From: Solirubrobacterales bacterium
Lineage (GTDB): Bacteria; Actinomycetota; Thermoleophilia; Solirubrobacterales; Solirubrobacteraceae
Assembly (NCBI GenBank): GCA_025964115.1
Contig: JAOPZM010000245.1
Span: 1-56,284, forward strand
Reading direction: 5' to 3'
Length of the DNA: 56,284 bases
Every line of letters begins with the position of its first letter. Within the stretch, counting starts at the first letter, position 1. Below the pieces are notes generated by a model. The model worked only from the letters and a program-made list of their open reading frames with translations. It did no database searches and was not told the DNA's origin. This document shows positions 1 through 8,789 of this stretch, one piece after another. Made by a program: the position numbers and the translations under genes.

Positions 1-1082
1 GAGGAGAAACCGGTGGCCAGCACGAGCACGTCGGCGGGACGCTCCGTGCCGTCCTTCAGGCGCACCCCACCCGTGGTCACCTCGGCGATCGGCTGGGTCA
101 CGAGGTCGACGTTCGGCTTCGCGAGCGCCGGGTACCACTCATCCGTGAGCATGATCCGCTTGCAGCCGATCTCGTCGCTGGGCGTCAGCTTGGCGCGCAG
201 CTCGGGATCATCGATCGCCTTCTCGATCTGCTTGCGGCCGACCGTGCGGAAGGCCTCGAGCAGCGCCCGCCGGAACGGGCGAAAGAGCCTCCGGCGACCG
301 GTCATCGCGAGCACGCCGAGCTCCATGAACGCGAAGATCGCGATGCGGTCGAGCCTCTGAAGGAGCGGGAACCGCTCGAAGAGACGCTGTGTCCGCTCGC
401 CGTAGGGGAAGTCCATCCTCGGGATCGTCCATCCGGGTGAGCGCTGGTAGACATCGAGGTGGGCGACGATCGGCTGGATCGATGGCACGGTCTGAATCGC
501 GCTGCAGCCGGTGCCGATCACGGCCACCCGCCTGCCCGCCAGGTCGACATCGTGGCGCCAGTGTGCGGTGTGGAAGACGGGGCCTTCGAAGCCCTCGATC
601 CCCGGGATCGACGGCAGCTTCGGCGTGGAGAGCTGGCCGCAGGCGGTGAGCAGCACGTCGGCCTCGTGCGTACCCGCGGTCGTATCGAGTAGCCATTTCT
701 CGCGCTGCTCGTCCCAGCTCGCCCGGGTCACCTCCGTGCTCGTGTGGATCCGCTCAAGCAACCCGTGGCGCCGTGCGACGTCCTCGAGATAGGCCTGGAT
801 CTCCGCCTGCGGCGCGTAGCGTCGCGACCAGCGCGGGTTCGGCTCGAACGAGAACTCGTACAGGTGCGACGGTACGTCACAGGCAGCGCCCGGGTAGGTG
901 TTGTGATTCCACACGCCCCCAACCCGCTCGCCGCGCTCGAAGACCGTTACATCGTCATAGCCGGCCCGATGCAGCATCACGGCCGCTCCGACGCCGCCGA
1001 AGCCCCCGCCGACGACCGCGATCGACCGTGGCCGTCGCAATCCCCCGTTGCCATGGCCGTTGAGGCGCGGATCTACACCCAC
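1..1082 (-). CDS. Flavin-containing (Baeyer-Villiger-type) monooxygenase, C-terminus cut by window
   Basis: FAD- and NADPH-dependent oxygenase of the FMO/BVMO group. It is absent from the ORF track because the 3' end lies outside the window, but the minus strand is open for about 360 codons. Near the N-terminus is a dinucleotide-binding motif VVGGGFGGVGAAV, then ERVGGVW and the NTYPGAACD stretch typical of this family. The BVMO fingerprint FEGPVFHTAHW follows, then a second Rossmann motif GTGCSAIQ, and the visible part ends at the ADVLVLATGF motif. The start is uncertain. GTG at 1082 has GGAAG about 12 nt upstream, TTG at 1040 is the alternative, and an in-frame stop closes the frame further upstream. 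It is divergent from the phosphoesterase gene. Substrate unknown. Family assignment is secure; a BVMO rather than an N/S-oxygenase is inferred from the fingerprint. Confidence 0.88.
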   Translation of the reverse strand, partial: MGVDPRLNGHGNGGLRRPRSIAVVGGGFGGVGAAVMLHRAGYDDVTVFERGERVGGVWNHNTYPGAACDVPSHLYEFSFEPNPRWSRRYAPQAEIQAYLEDVARRHGLLERIHTSTEVTRASWDEQREKWLLDTTAGTHEADVLLTACGQLSTPKLPSIPGIEGFEGPVFHTAHWRHDVDLAGRRVAVIGTGCSAIQTVPSIQPIVAHLDVYQRSPGWTIPRMDFPYGERTQRLFERFPLLQRLDRIAIFAFMELGVLAMTGRRRLFRPFRRALLEAFRTVGRKQIEKAIDDPELRAKLTPSDEIGCKRIMLTDEWYPALAKPNVDLVTQPIAEVTTGGVRLKDGTERPADVLVLATGFS

Positions 1083-1202
1083 GCGACGAACATTACTTCC
1101 GTCGCAGCTCCGCCGCCCCTCACATGATCTTCACATACTTGCGGCGGCCTGCGGGTACCTAGAGAACGCCGCTCTCACCGGCATGCGCACAACGGGGCCC
1201 AG

Positions 1203-2624
1203 TTGACCGACCTCCCAGACCGCTCAATCGACCATCCGCTCACCCGCCGTGCGTTCCTGCGCTACGGCGGCTCGCTTGGGGCGGGAGTCGCGGCGATGTC
1301 GGGGGCCGGTGGCCTGTGGCGCGCCGTCGCGGCAGCCGGCGCAACCCTGCGGGGCCCCGACAGCCTGCCCGATCCCAGGCGGCCGGCCGGGACCGTGTCG
1401 GCCGCGCTCCCCTTCGACCACATCGTCGTGGTGATGATGGAGAACCACTCGTTCGACAACGTGCTCGGTGCGCTCGGTCGCTCGGGCCAGCCCAAAGCGC
1501 AGGGTCTCAAATTCAACACCAAGGGCGTGGCGCTGAACAGCAACCCTGGTCCCGAAGGTCCGGTGCGCTCGTTCCCATTCGCCACCACGGCCCAAGGCCC
1601 GAACGTCTCGCAGAGCTGGAACGCGACACACAAGCAGATCGACGAAGGAAAGATGGACGGCTTCGTCGCCTCGGTCGGCGGGGCTGTCCAGCCGATGGGC
1701 TACTGGACGAAAGACCTGCTGCCGTTCCCCTACTCGCTGGCGAGCACCTTCTGCGTAGCCAACCGTTGGTTCTGCTCCGCGCCCTGCCAGACCTATCCGA
1801 ATCGCCGCTTCCTGATGGCCGGAACCGCCTACGGCAACATCTCGACGGATGTCGAAAGCCTCAAAGACCCGCCGCCGCCCAACGGCACCATCTGGGATCG
1901 ACTTCACCACTACGAAATCAGCTGGCGCAACTACTTCACCGACCTGCCCTCGGTCGGCATCATCGGCTCGACGGTCGAAAAGTATCCCGGCAACCTCTCG
2001 CCGATCGCGCAGTTCTTCAGCGACTGCGCGACCGGCAGCCTGCCGTCGGTGAGCCTCGTGGACCCCGAGTTCGGGGTGGCAGGGATCGTCGGCTCGAGCC
2101 TCGCTACGCTGCCGGCCCTTCAGCCGATCGCCGAAAAGCTCGAAACGACCGGCGGCGATGAGGAGAACCCGCAGGACATGGCCTACGGCGAGTACTGGGC
2201 CTCCACGGTCGTCAAAGCGGTGCTGAACTCGCCAGCCTGGCCGCGCACGCTGCTGATCTACACCTACGACGAGCACGGCGGCTACTACGACCACGTTCCG
2301 CCGCCGAGCGCTATCGCGCCCGACTCGATCCCGCCGAAGCTCGGCCCGGGCGATGTGCCCGGCGGCTATGACATCTACGGGCCGCGCGTCCCCGCCGTCG
2401 TCGTCTCGCCCTACTCCAAGCCGAACGCCGTCACCAACGTCGTGCACGACCACACCTCCTTCCTGGCCACGGTCGAGGCGAAGTGGAACCTGCCGGCGCT
2501 CACCTACCGGGACGCCAACGCGAAGACGGTCAAGGACTTCCTCAACCTTGAAGCGCCCGCCTTTCTGCAACCACCCACGATCGCCGAACCGCCCGCTCCG
2601 GTTGGCGCCGCGACCACGCCCTAA
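1203..2624 (+). CDS. Tat-exported phosphoesterase (phospholipase C / acid phosphatase family)
   Basis: A 473-residue protein of the phosphoesterase family (PF04185 type, alkaline-phosphatase-like fold), expected to hydrolyse phosphodiesters or monoesters such as phospholipid head groups outside the membrane. The N-terminus carries a twin-arginine signal (TRRAFLRYGG, residues 14-23) followed by a hydrophobic Gly/Ala stretch. The family motif VVMMENHSFDNVLG follows at about residue 80, and the metal-site motif YDEHGGYYDHVPPP lies near residue 355. The start is a TTG, chosen because it places the RR motif in a normal n-region. The next gene, 14 nt downstream, is another phosphoesterase, so the pair is probably cotranscribed. 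Exact substrate (phosphatidylcholine, other phospholipid, or phosphomonoester) cannot be read from sequence. Confidence 0.9.
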   Translation: MTDLPDRSIDHPLTRRAFLRYGGSLGAGVAAMSGAGGLWRAVAAAGATLRGPDSLPDPRRPAGTVSAALPFDHIVVVMMENHSFDNVLGALGRSGQPKAQGLKFNTKGVALNSNPGPEGPVRSFPFATTAQGPNVSQSWNATHKQIDEGKMDGFVASVGGAVQPMGYWTKDLLPFPYSLASTFCVANRWFCSAPCQTYPNRRFLMAGTAYGNISTDVESLKDPPPPNGTIWDRLHHYEISWRNYFTDLPSVGIIGSTVEKYPGNLSPIAQFFSDCATGSLPSVSLVDPEFGVAGIVGSSLATLPALQPIAEKLETTGGDEENPQDMAYGEYWASTVVKAVLNSPAWPRTLLIYTYDEHGGYYDHVPPPSAIAPDSIPPKLGPGDVPGGYDIYGPRVPAVVVSPYSKPNAVTNVVHDHTSFLATVEAKWNLPALTYRDANAKTVKDFLNLEAPAFLQPPTIAEPPAPVGAATTP

Positions 2625-2638
2625 GAGAGAGAGGATCA

Positions 2639-3844
2639 ATGCGTCACACGTTCACATCCCTGCGGCCGCTCGTTGCGACGACCGAGCGCCGCCGGCCACC
2701 GGCGAGGATCTGGATCGCAGTCGCGATGGCCGTGTGCGCGCTGGGCGTCGGGTCGTCGACCGCAGCTGCGTTCACGCCGACCAAGGTCCGCCATGTGTTC
2801 GTGATCGTGCTCGAGAACCAGGGCTACGCGGCCACGTTCGGCAATCCAACCGCAGATCCCTACCTGGCGCAGACGCTGCCCTCCCAGGGCGCGCTGCTCG
2901 AAAGCTATTACGCGACCGGCCATGCCAGCAACGACAACTACATCTCGCTTGTCTCCGGCCAGCCGCCCAACGCGCAGAACCAGGCCGACTGTCCCAAGTT
3001 CGACAACTTCACCGGAGCGATCATGCTGTCGAGCGGCGTCGAGACCGGCACCGGTTGCGTCTATCCGGCGGAAGTGCCCAGCATCGGCACGCAGCTCTCC
3101 GCGAAGAAACTCACGTGGAAGGCCTACATGGAGGACATGGGCAACGACCCCAACCGCGAGGCGGCCGCGTGCGGGCACCCAGCGCTCGAAGCCACCGACG
3201 AAACCCAGAAAGCCGAGGCCGGTGACGGCTACGCGACGCGCCACGACCCGTTCGTGTATTTCCACTCGGTTATCGACGAACCGACCTACTGCGACAAGCA
3301 CGTCGTCGCGCTCGGCTCTCCGACCGGCGCGATGCCCGCGGCGGCGCTGAAGGGCGAGACGGGCCTGGCCACGGACCTCAGCGCAGCGACGAAGACGCCG
3401 CGCTTCTCGCTCATCACGCCCAACCTCTGCAACGACGGGCACGACTATCCCTGCTCGAGCCAGCCGAGCGGCGCCTCCGCGCTCGCGGACATCGACACGT
3501 TCCTGGAAACCTGGGTGCCGAAGATCACGAGCTCCCAGGCCTACCGTGAAAACGGGCTGCTTGAGATCGTGTTCGACGAGGCGTCGAACTCCGAAACTGA
3601 AGCCTGCTGTGGAGAGATGCCCGGGCCCGGCTCGCCATCGCCCGGGATCACGGGGCCGGGCGGCGGCAGGGTCGGCGCGGTGCTGCTCTCGCCGTTCATC
3701 AAACCCGGCACCGTGAGCTCGACCCCCTACAACCACTATTCCTCGCTGGCCAGCTGGGAGTCGTCGTTCGGGCTGCCGCGGCTGGCCGACGCCGCGTCGG
3801 TGCCGGCCGTCTTCGGGCCGGACGTCTATACGGCGGGCCACTAG
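2639..3844 (+). CDS. Secreted phosphoesterase-family protein
   Basis: A 401-residue second member of the phosphoesterase superfamily, more divergent than its upstream neighbour. A hydrophobic segment (about residues 27-48, ending STAAAF) is a Sec-type signal or anchor. The metal-binding region begins with VFVIVLENQGYAATFG, and conserved features continue with ATGHASNDNYISLVSGQPP and a C-terminal GGRVGAVLLSPFIKPGT stretch typical of this fold. The ATG follows a GAGAGAGGATCA ribosome-binding region and lies 14 nt after the previous stop. The gene converges on the fusion gene at 3841-5820. The two stop codons share the palindrome CTAG, giving a four-base tail-to-tail overlap with no room for a terminator between them. 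Acid phosphatase-like activity is a family-level guess. Confidence 0.82.
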   Translation: MRHTFTSLRPLVATTERRRPPARIWIAVAMAVCALGVGSSTAAAFTPTKVRHVFVIVLENQGYAATFGNPTADPYLAQTLPSQGALLESYYATGHASNDNYISLVSGQPPNAQNQADCPKFDNFTGAIMLSSGVETGTGCVYPAEVPSIGTQLSAKKLTWKAYMEDMGNDPNREAAACGHPALEATDETQKAEAGDGYATRHDPFVYFHSVIDEPTYCDKHVVALGSPTGAMPAAALKGETGLATDLSAATKTPRFSLITPNLCNDGHDYPCSSQPSGASALADIDTFLETWVPKITSSQAYRENGLLEIVFDEASNSETEACCGEMPGPGSPSPGITGPGGGRVGAVLLSPFIKPGTVSSTPYNHYSSLASWESSFGLPRLADAASVPAVFGPDVYTAGH

Positions 3845-5820
3845 ATTCCGGTGGGGAACGTCTCGGGCAGCTCGCCCGCCTCCCACTCGCTCGTGCGCTC
3901 GAGCGGTTCAAGCGCCGTCGTCTCGTCGATGTGGACGACGGCGTCGAACTGGTCGGCAAGGCGGGCGTGGAAGTAGTGCGAGATGCGCTCTGTCTGCGGC
4001 TGGTAGATGACCCCGATCGCGCGCTCGAGCCTGCGGCCGTGGAGCTTGCTCGGGTCCAGGAGGAACGCTCGGCTGCCCTGCGCGTGGAACAGCTCCTCCC
4101 AGCTGCCGGGCAGCGCGGGGCGCACGTTCTTGCGCTCCGCGGGACCGCCCCACTCTGAGGCTGCCGTCACCGTTCCCGTGTAGGTCGTGAAGCCGAGCAG
4201 CAGGGCGGCCTTGCCGTACTTCTCGCGCACCAGCTGACCCACGTTCAGCTGCCCGGACTGCCCGAGCTCGGTCGCGCGGTTGTCGCCGAGGTGCGAGTTG
4301 TGCTCCCACAGCGCGATCTTCGCCCTGCCGCTCGTGCGCTCGAGGTGCCCTGAGAGCTGCTCCAGCGTCTCCGCCATGTGACGGTCGCGCAGGTTCCAGC
4401 TCTCGACGCCTCCGCGAAACATCGCGTGGTAATAGCGCTCGGCGTTGACGACCAGGCGGGCGTTCTGTTCGGCGTAGAAGCGCTCGTCGGGGTCCGCCTG
4501 CCCGTCGCCGCGCGCGATCTCGGCGGCATGGTTTCGCATGTCCAGCAGCTGCTGGACCGCCTGGTCCTCGCAGGTTTCGGCGCCCGCGATGCCCGCTTCG
4601 TAGGCATAGACCTGCGGGTCCCGGCCGAACTGGTCGAAACAGGCGTAGCGTTCGCGCGCACGCGCGGCGGCCTCGGGATCGACGCTCTCGAGATAGGAGA
4701 CGACAGCTTCCATCGATGCGTGGAGGCTGTAGAGGTCGAGCCCGTAGAAGCCGACCTTCGGAGCGCCGTTTGGCAGCGAGTCGTTGAAGTCCCGCAGCCA
4801 GCCAACGAAGTCCGAGACGACCGTGTTCCGCCACATCCAAACAGGGAAGCGGCGGAAGCCGCGGAGCGCCTCCTCCGGCGTCCGGTCCTCGCCGATACCG
4901 CGGACGAAGCGGTTCACGCGGTAGGCGTCCGGCCAGTCCGCCTCGACGGCCACCGCGCTGCAGCCGGCATCGGCGATCAGCCGCTTTGTGATCTCGGCCC
5001 GCTCGCGATAGAACTCGTGCGTTCCGTGCGAGGCCTCGCCGAGCAGGACGTGACGCACGCCGTAGGCGCGCGTCAGCAGCGCCCCGTAGTCGTCCTCGGC
5101 GCCGGTGAGCGCCCGAAGCACGCCGTCGGCGTCGAGCCCGCTGGACACGGGGGGACGGCGGGCGCGCGCCAGGAGGTCCCGCACCTCCTCGTCGCTGGTC
5201 TCCGAGAAGTCCTCGTACCACAGCCCGACGGCGCGCATCGGCTGTGGCGTGAGGGCGCAGACGATCTCGTCGGCCAGCGCCTGCAGGGCTTCGCACACCT
5301 CCGGAGCGGCAACCGGGACGGCTGCGACGACCCTGGCGGGATCGTCGAGACGGACCGCCTGCAGCGCGGCCAGCATCGTCGAGCCGGTTGCCAGGCCGTC
5401 GTCGACGAGGATCACCGTCCGGCCAGCGAGATCAGGCGGAGGCCGGTCCCCGCGATACGCGCGCTCGCGCAGCTCCAGCTCGCGCCGCTCCTTGGCGTCG
5501 ATCGCCTCGATCCATTCCGCGGGGAGCCCGAGCTGCTCGATCAGCTCCTTGTTGAGCACGCGCACCCCGCCGGTGGCGATCGCGCCGAAGGCGAACTCCT
5601 CGTGTCCGGGCACGCCCAGCTTGCGGACGACGTACACGTCGAGCGGCGCGGCGAGCTCGCGTGCCACCTCGTAGGCCACAGGGACCCCTCCGCGAGGAAG
5701 GCCGAGCACGACGACATCCTCGCGGCCGGAGTAGTGGCGGAGTCGCGCGGCCAAGAAACGGCCAGCCTCCGTCCGATTGCGGAAACGCCGTATGTCGGTG
5801 GCGGTCTGTCCGTTGCCCAT
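3841..5820 (-). CDS. Phosphoribosyltransferase-erythromycin esterase fusion protein
   Basis: A 659-residue two-domain protein. Residues about 10-215 form a type I phosphoribosyltransferase domain with LGLPRGGVPVAYEVA near the N-terminus and the PRPP-binding loop VILVDDGLATGSTM. Residues about 235-650 form an erythromycin-esterase-like domain with LLGEASHGTHEFY, VAVEADWPDAYRVNRFV and WEHNSHLGD. These supply the His, Glu and His that are catalytic in EreA/EreC relatives. Many homologues of the esterase domain lack known macrolide activity, so resistance should not be assumed. Separate or fused PRTase and Ere-like genes occur in other actinobacteria. The fusion suggests a shared substrate pathway, perhaps hydrolysis of a nucleotide-linked ester or lactone, but this is inference. 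ATG start at 5820, divergent from the crotonase gene. Confidence 0.9.
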   Translation of the reverse strand: MGNGQTATDIRRFRNRTEAGRFLAARLRHYSGREDVVVLGLPRGGVPVAYEVARELAAPLDVYVVRKLGVPGHEEFAFGAIATGGVRVLNKELIEQLGLPAEWIEAIDAKERRELELRERAYRGDRPPPDLAGRTVILVDDGLATGSTMLAALQAVRLDDPARVVAAVPVAAPEVCEALQALADEIVCALTPQPMRAVGLWYEDFSETSDEEVRDLLARARRPPVSSGLDADGVLRALTGAEDDYGALLTRAYGVRHVLLGEASHGTHEFYRERAEITKRLIADAGCSAVAVEADWPDAYRVNRFVRGIGEDRTPEEALRGFRRFPVWMWRNTVVSDFVGWLRDFNDSLPNGAPKVGFYGLDLYSLHASMEAVVSYLESVDPEAAARARERYACFDQFGRDPQVYAYEAGIAGAETCEDQAVQQLLDMRNHAAEIARGDGQADPDERFYAEQNARLVVNAERYYHAMFRGGVESWNLRDRHMAETLEQLSGHLERTSGRAKIALWEHNSHLGDNRATELGQSGQLNVGQLVREKYGKAALLLGFTTYTGTVTAASEWGGPAERKNVRPALPGSWEELFHAQGSRAFLLDPSKLHGRRLERAIGVIYQPQTERISHYFHARLADQFDAVVHIDETTALEPLERTSEWEAGELPETFPTGI

Positions 5821-6091
5821 CGCGCTCAGGAGCCGGTGCGTTCCTCGGCGTCGCGCGACCGTTCTGGCCGGTGGCCGGCGATGCGCCAGCTCTGGCAGAC
5901 CTGTACCCGGGTCTCCCGTCCGGATAACGCCGAGTCCGCGAGAGCTGTGAGGACTTGCATTGCCCTAGCTCTGTTAGGCGCTCCCCGGACGAAGACAACC
6001 GGGAGGAGCGCCGCGTCCCGGGCCGGACATGCCGATGGTCGAGAACGGAATGCGAGCGCGATCGAAGCGTTCGCGTAGAGTTGCCCACGCC

Positions 6092-6814
6092 GTGATCGAC
6101 CTGGAACGCCGGGCAGACGGAGTGGCGCTTGTGCGGATGGCCCGCCCGCCCGTCAACGCTCTCGATCTCGAGCTCGTTCGGGCCATCACACGCGGCGTCG
6201 GCGCAGTGACGGACTCGGACGCGCGCGCCCTCGTCCTGACGGGAGACGGTCCCTGCTTCAGCGCCGGCATCGACACGAAGGTTGCACCGACCTACGACGC
6301 CCAGCAGCGCCGGGATGCGATAAACGCGATCAATGAGCTCGTCGCGACGATCTGCTCAGCGTCGCCCCCGGTGGTGGCCGCGATCAACGGCCACGCGATG
6401 GGCGGCGGACTCGTGATCGCCCTCGCATGCGACCTGCGGCTCGCGGCTCGCGGCGAGCACAAGCTGGCCCTGAACGAGGTCGCGGCGGGAGTTCCCTTCC
6501 CGGCGGGTCCGCTGGCGGTCGTGCGAGCCGAGCTCGATCCCTCGGTGACGCGCGACCTCTGCCTGACGGGCCGCACCGTCGGGCCGGATGAGGCGCTGGC
6601 GCTGCGCGTCGTCGATGAGGTCCTCGAGCCGCGAGAGCTTCTCGACCGGGCATGCGAGCGCGCCCTCCAGCTCGCGGCCCTCCCTGCCTACCCGCTCGTG
6701 AAGGCACAGGTGCGCGGCCCGCTGACCGCCGAGCTCGCTCAGATCGCGGCCTGCGATGACCCGCTGATCAGCGGAGCCAGGGGCGCACGTGTCGGCTCGT
6801 GGCAGACGGGGTAA
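6092..6814 (+). CDS. Enoyl-CoA hydratase/isomerase family protein
   Basis: A crotonase-fold protein of about 240 residues acting on acyl-CoA thioesters. Visible family features are RPPVNALDLELV near the N-terminus, the first oxyanion-hole segment DGPCFSAGIDTK, and the second NGHAMGGGLVIALACDLRLAA. The usual catalytic Glu pair is not obvious (LNEVAAGVPFP follows the second motif), so the reaction may be hydration, isomerisation or hydrolysis. I prefer the GTG at 6092 because homology starts immediately. The ORF track start at 6029 adds an Arg-rich unlikely tail (MPMVENGMRARSKRS), and neither start has a strong Shine-Dalgarno sequence. The next gene starts 3 nt after the stop, suggesting co-transcription. 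Confidence 0.85.
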   Translation: MIDLERRADGVALVRMARPPVNALDLELVRAITRGVGAVTDSDARALVLTGDGPCFSAGIDTKVAPTYDAQQRRDAINAINELVATICSASPPVVAAINGHAMGGGLVIALACDLRLAARGEHKLALNEVAAGVPFPAGPLAVVRAELDPSVTRDLCLTGRTVGPDEALALRVVDEVLEPRELLDRACERALQLAALPAYPLVKAQVRGPLTAELAQIAACDDPLISGARGARVGSWQTG

Positions 6815-6817
6815 GCC

Positions 6818-7315
6818 GTGCGCATCCACTCCGAGCTGCTGCCGATCTACCTGAATGACCATCTCGCCGGCTCGACCGCCGGACTCGAGCTGGCCCGGCG
6901 CCTGGTCAGGAGCAACAGCCGCAACGACTACGGCCCCGGCCTTGCGCGGCTCGCGGGCGAAATAGAGCAGGACCGCAAGTCGCTGCAGTCGATCATGAGC
7001 GACCTCGACGTGGGCATCGATCGAGTGAAGGTCGTACTCGGGTGGACGGCGGAGAAGGTCGGGCGGCTGAAGCTCAACGGGCGGTTGCTGAGCTACTCGC
7101 CGCTCAGCCGCCTGATGGAGCTCGAGGTGCTGATGCTCGGAGTGACGGGCAAGCTTGCGCTGTGGCGCACCCTGCGTCAACTGGCTGCCGAGGACTCACG
7201 CCTGGATCGGCGCGATCTGGATCGGCTGATCGAGCGAGCCGCCGGGCAGCAGCAGGAGGTCGAGACCTTGCGCGAGCGAGCAGTAATCGACGCGTTCGCG
7301 AGCGATGATGGGTGA
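6818..7315 (+). CDS. Helical (ferritin-like) conserved actinobacterial protein of unknown function
   Basis: A 165-residue almost entirely helical protein with no signal peptide. The opening LLPIYLNDHLAGSTAGLELARR and the central VKVVLGWTAEKVGRLKLNGRLL / SPLSRLMELEVLMLGV resemble a widespread uncharacterised actinobacterial family that I recall as a four-helix, ferritin-like bundle. No complete di-iron EXXH set is obvious, so iron binding is not claimed. GTG start, 3 nt downstream of the crotonase stop, so probably in the same transcript. Function unknown; coding status is secure from length, codon use and family resemblance. Confidence 0.75.
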   Translation: MRIHSELLPIYLNDHLAGSTAGLELARRLVRSNSRNDYGPGLARLAGEIEQDRKSLQSIMSDLDVGIDRVKVVLGWTAEKVGRLKLNGRLLSYSPLSRLMELEVLMLGVTGKLALWRTLRQLAAEDSRLDRRDLDRLIERAAGQQQEVETLRERAVIDAFASDDG

Positions 7316-7368
7316 CACCGCGCGGCGCCAGGCGCTTCACCGGCCGGCTCGAGACCCTTCAGCGCCGC

Positions 7369-8142
7369 CTACGCGTCACGCTGCGCTCGCCAGCTCCCGG
7401 ACTCATACCGCTCCAGGCCGCCGAGCATCTCGCCCGTCTGCAGGGTTGCCATCCCGTGGCGGTACTCCCCCGCGAGAGCATCCTCGAGCGAGAGCGACCA
7501 CTGCTCGTAGGACGAGACGCGGTCGCTGCGCAGCGCCGCCTGCGGCTTGCCGGCGATCTCCCGTGCGAGCTCGAGCGCCGCGGACAGCGCCTCTCCGGCC
7601 GGTACGAGTCGGTTGGCGAGGCCCATGCGCAGGGCCTCCTGGCCGGATACTCCACGTCCCGTGAGGATCAGGTCCAGGGCATTGCTGTGGCCCAGCAGTC
7701 GGGCGAGGCGGATGGTGCCGCCGTCCATCAGGGGGATGCCCCAACGCCTGCAGTAGACGCCGAAGACGGCCTGCTCGGAGGCGACGCGAAGGTCGCACCA
7801 TGCCGCCAGCTCGAGGCCGCCCGCGACGGCATGGCCTTCCACCGCCGCAATGACGGGCTTTGAGAGAAGCATCCGGGTGGGCCCCACGGGGCCGTCGCCA
7901 TCGGGCGAGAGGCGGGTGACGCGGTCAGGTTCGCCGGAGCGCATCGCCTTGAGGTCGGCTCCCGCGCAGAACGTCCCGCCGGCGCCGGTGAGCACGGCGA
8001 CTGACGCCGAACGGTCGGCGTCGAACCGGCGGAAGCCGTCGGCCAGCTCCAGTGCGGTGGGAGCGTCGATCGCGTTGGCCACCTCGGGCCGGTCGATGGT
8101 GAGGACCGCGACGGGCCCATCGCTCTGATAGTGGACGCTCAT
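7369..8142 (-). CDS. Enoyl-CoA hydratase/isomerase family protein
   Basis: Crotonase-family enzyme of 257 residues acting on acyl-CoA substrates. Motifs in order are VAVLTIDRPEVANAID, GGTFCAGADLKAM (first oxyanion-hole loop) and EGHAVAGGLELAAWCDLRVAS (second), then a Glu-less FGVYCRRWGIPLMDGGTIRLARL segment. The ORF track extends to 8424, but I place the start at ATG 8142. An AGGAGA element lies upstream, homology begins within a few residues, and the extra N-terminal 94 codons look non-coding. The gene is divergent from the DUF302 gene and convergent with the 6818 gene. A second crotonase gene 500 nt away suggests acyl-CoA catabolism, but no thiolase or dehydrogenase partner is adjacent. Confidence 0.88.
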   Translation of the reverse strand: MSVHYQSDGPVAVLTIDRPEVANAIDAPTALELADGFRRFDADRSASVAVLTGAGGTFCAGADLKAMRSGEPDRVTRLSPDGDGPVGPTRMLLSKPVIAAVEGHAVAGGLELAAWCDLRVASEQAVFGVYCRRWGIPLMDGGTIRLARLLGHSNALDLILTGRGVSGQEALRMGLANRLVPAGEALSAALELAREIAGKPQAALRSDRVSSYEQWSLSLEDALAGEYRHGMATLQTGEMLGGLERYESGSWRAQRDA

Positions 8143-8316
8143 CCCGATCCTGTCTCCTTCGCGCTCCAGGTGCCAGTGGCCGGCCTCTGCGTGGCCTGGC
8201 AGGCCGAACCTTATCGGGGTGGTGTTGAGCTGTCGGCGCGCCGATCCGCCGTCGTGAGATGGCTGCGATCGGGTGGCATCGTCCACCCCCATCAGGCACA
8301 CTGAGACGAACAGGAG

Positions 8317-8703
8317 ATGTCCCTGCGGGTCGCTCAAAGTCCCCACAGCGTCGCCGTGACGGCGGACCGGTTGGTCGCCGCGCTCGGCGAGCGTGGAATC
8401 ACGATGTTCGCGCGCATCGATCACGCAGGGGCAGCGCGTGCGGCCGGGCTCGAGCTGCCGGACGAGGAGCTCGTGATATTCGGTGACCCGAGGGCCGGGA
8501 CGCTGCTCATGCAGCTGGATCCGCAGATCGGCTATGAGCTTCCACTACGGCTGCTGATCTGGGACGCCGCGGGAGGCACGCTCGTGGGCTATCGACCACC
8601 AACCGAGCTCGCGGAGCGCTACGCCGTGGGCGAGCAGGCGGAGCTGCTCAGCCGCATGACCGCGCTGCTCGAGGGCCTCGTCGGCGAGAGCACGGCATCC
8701 TGA
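8317..8703 (+). CDS. DUF302 domain protein
   Basis: A 128-residue protein covering one complete DUF302 domain. Family hallmarks are TADRLVAALGERGITMFARIDHAGAA, then LELPDEELVIFGDPRAGTLLMQLDP, then ELPLRLLIWDAAGGTLVGYRPP. The domain's function is not established; it occurs in bacteria with redox or thiol-related neighbours. The ATG at 8317 follows AGGAG with essentially no spacer, which is unusual. A later start would cut into the domain, so 8317 is kept. Divergent from the crotonase gene upstream. No signal peptide or membrane segment is visible. Confidence 0.85.
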   Translation: MSLRVAQSPHSVAVTADRLVAALGERGITMFARIDHAGAARAAGLELPDEELVIFGDPRAGTLLMQLDPQIGYELPLRLLIWDAAGGTLVGYRPPTELAERYAVGEQAELLSRMTALLEGLVGESTAS

Positions 8704-8789
8704 GCGTCGAGTCGCCGCGCGGCCGGCTGTGACCGGGCGGCGGCGCTCTAGACTCGCCGGCAGTATCCAGCTACCGACGGGAGCATCGG

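Noticed and set aside
1224-2639. 471-residue ORF antisense to the first phosphoesterase
   Set aside because: Codon-position shadow of a high-GC gene; no recognisable motif.
3841-5820. Calling the fusion gene a macrolide resistance determinant
   Set aside because: Ere-like domains are broadly distributed with unknown substrates, and the fusion argues for another role.
4378-6078. 566-residue plus-strand ORF antisense to the PRTase-Ere fusion
   Set aside because: Mirror frame of a GC-rich gene; composition dominated by Ala, Arg, Gly, Val and His with no domain.
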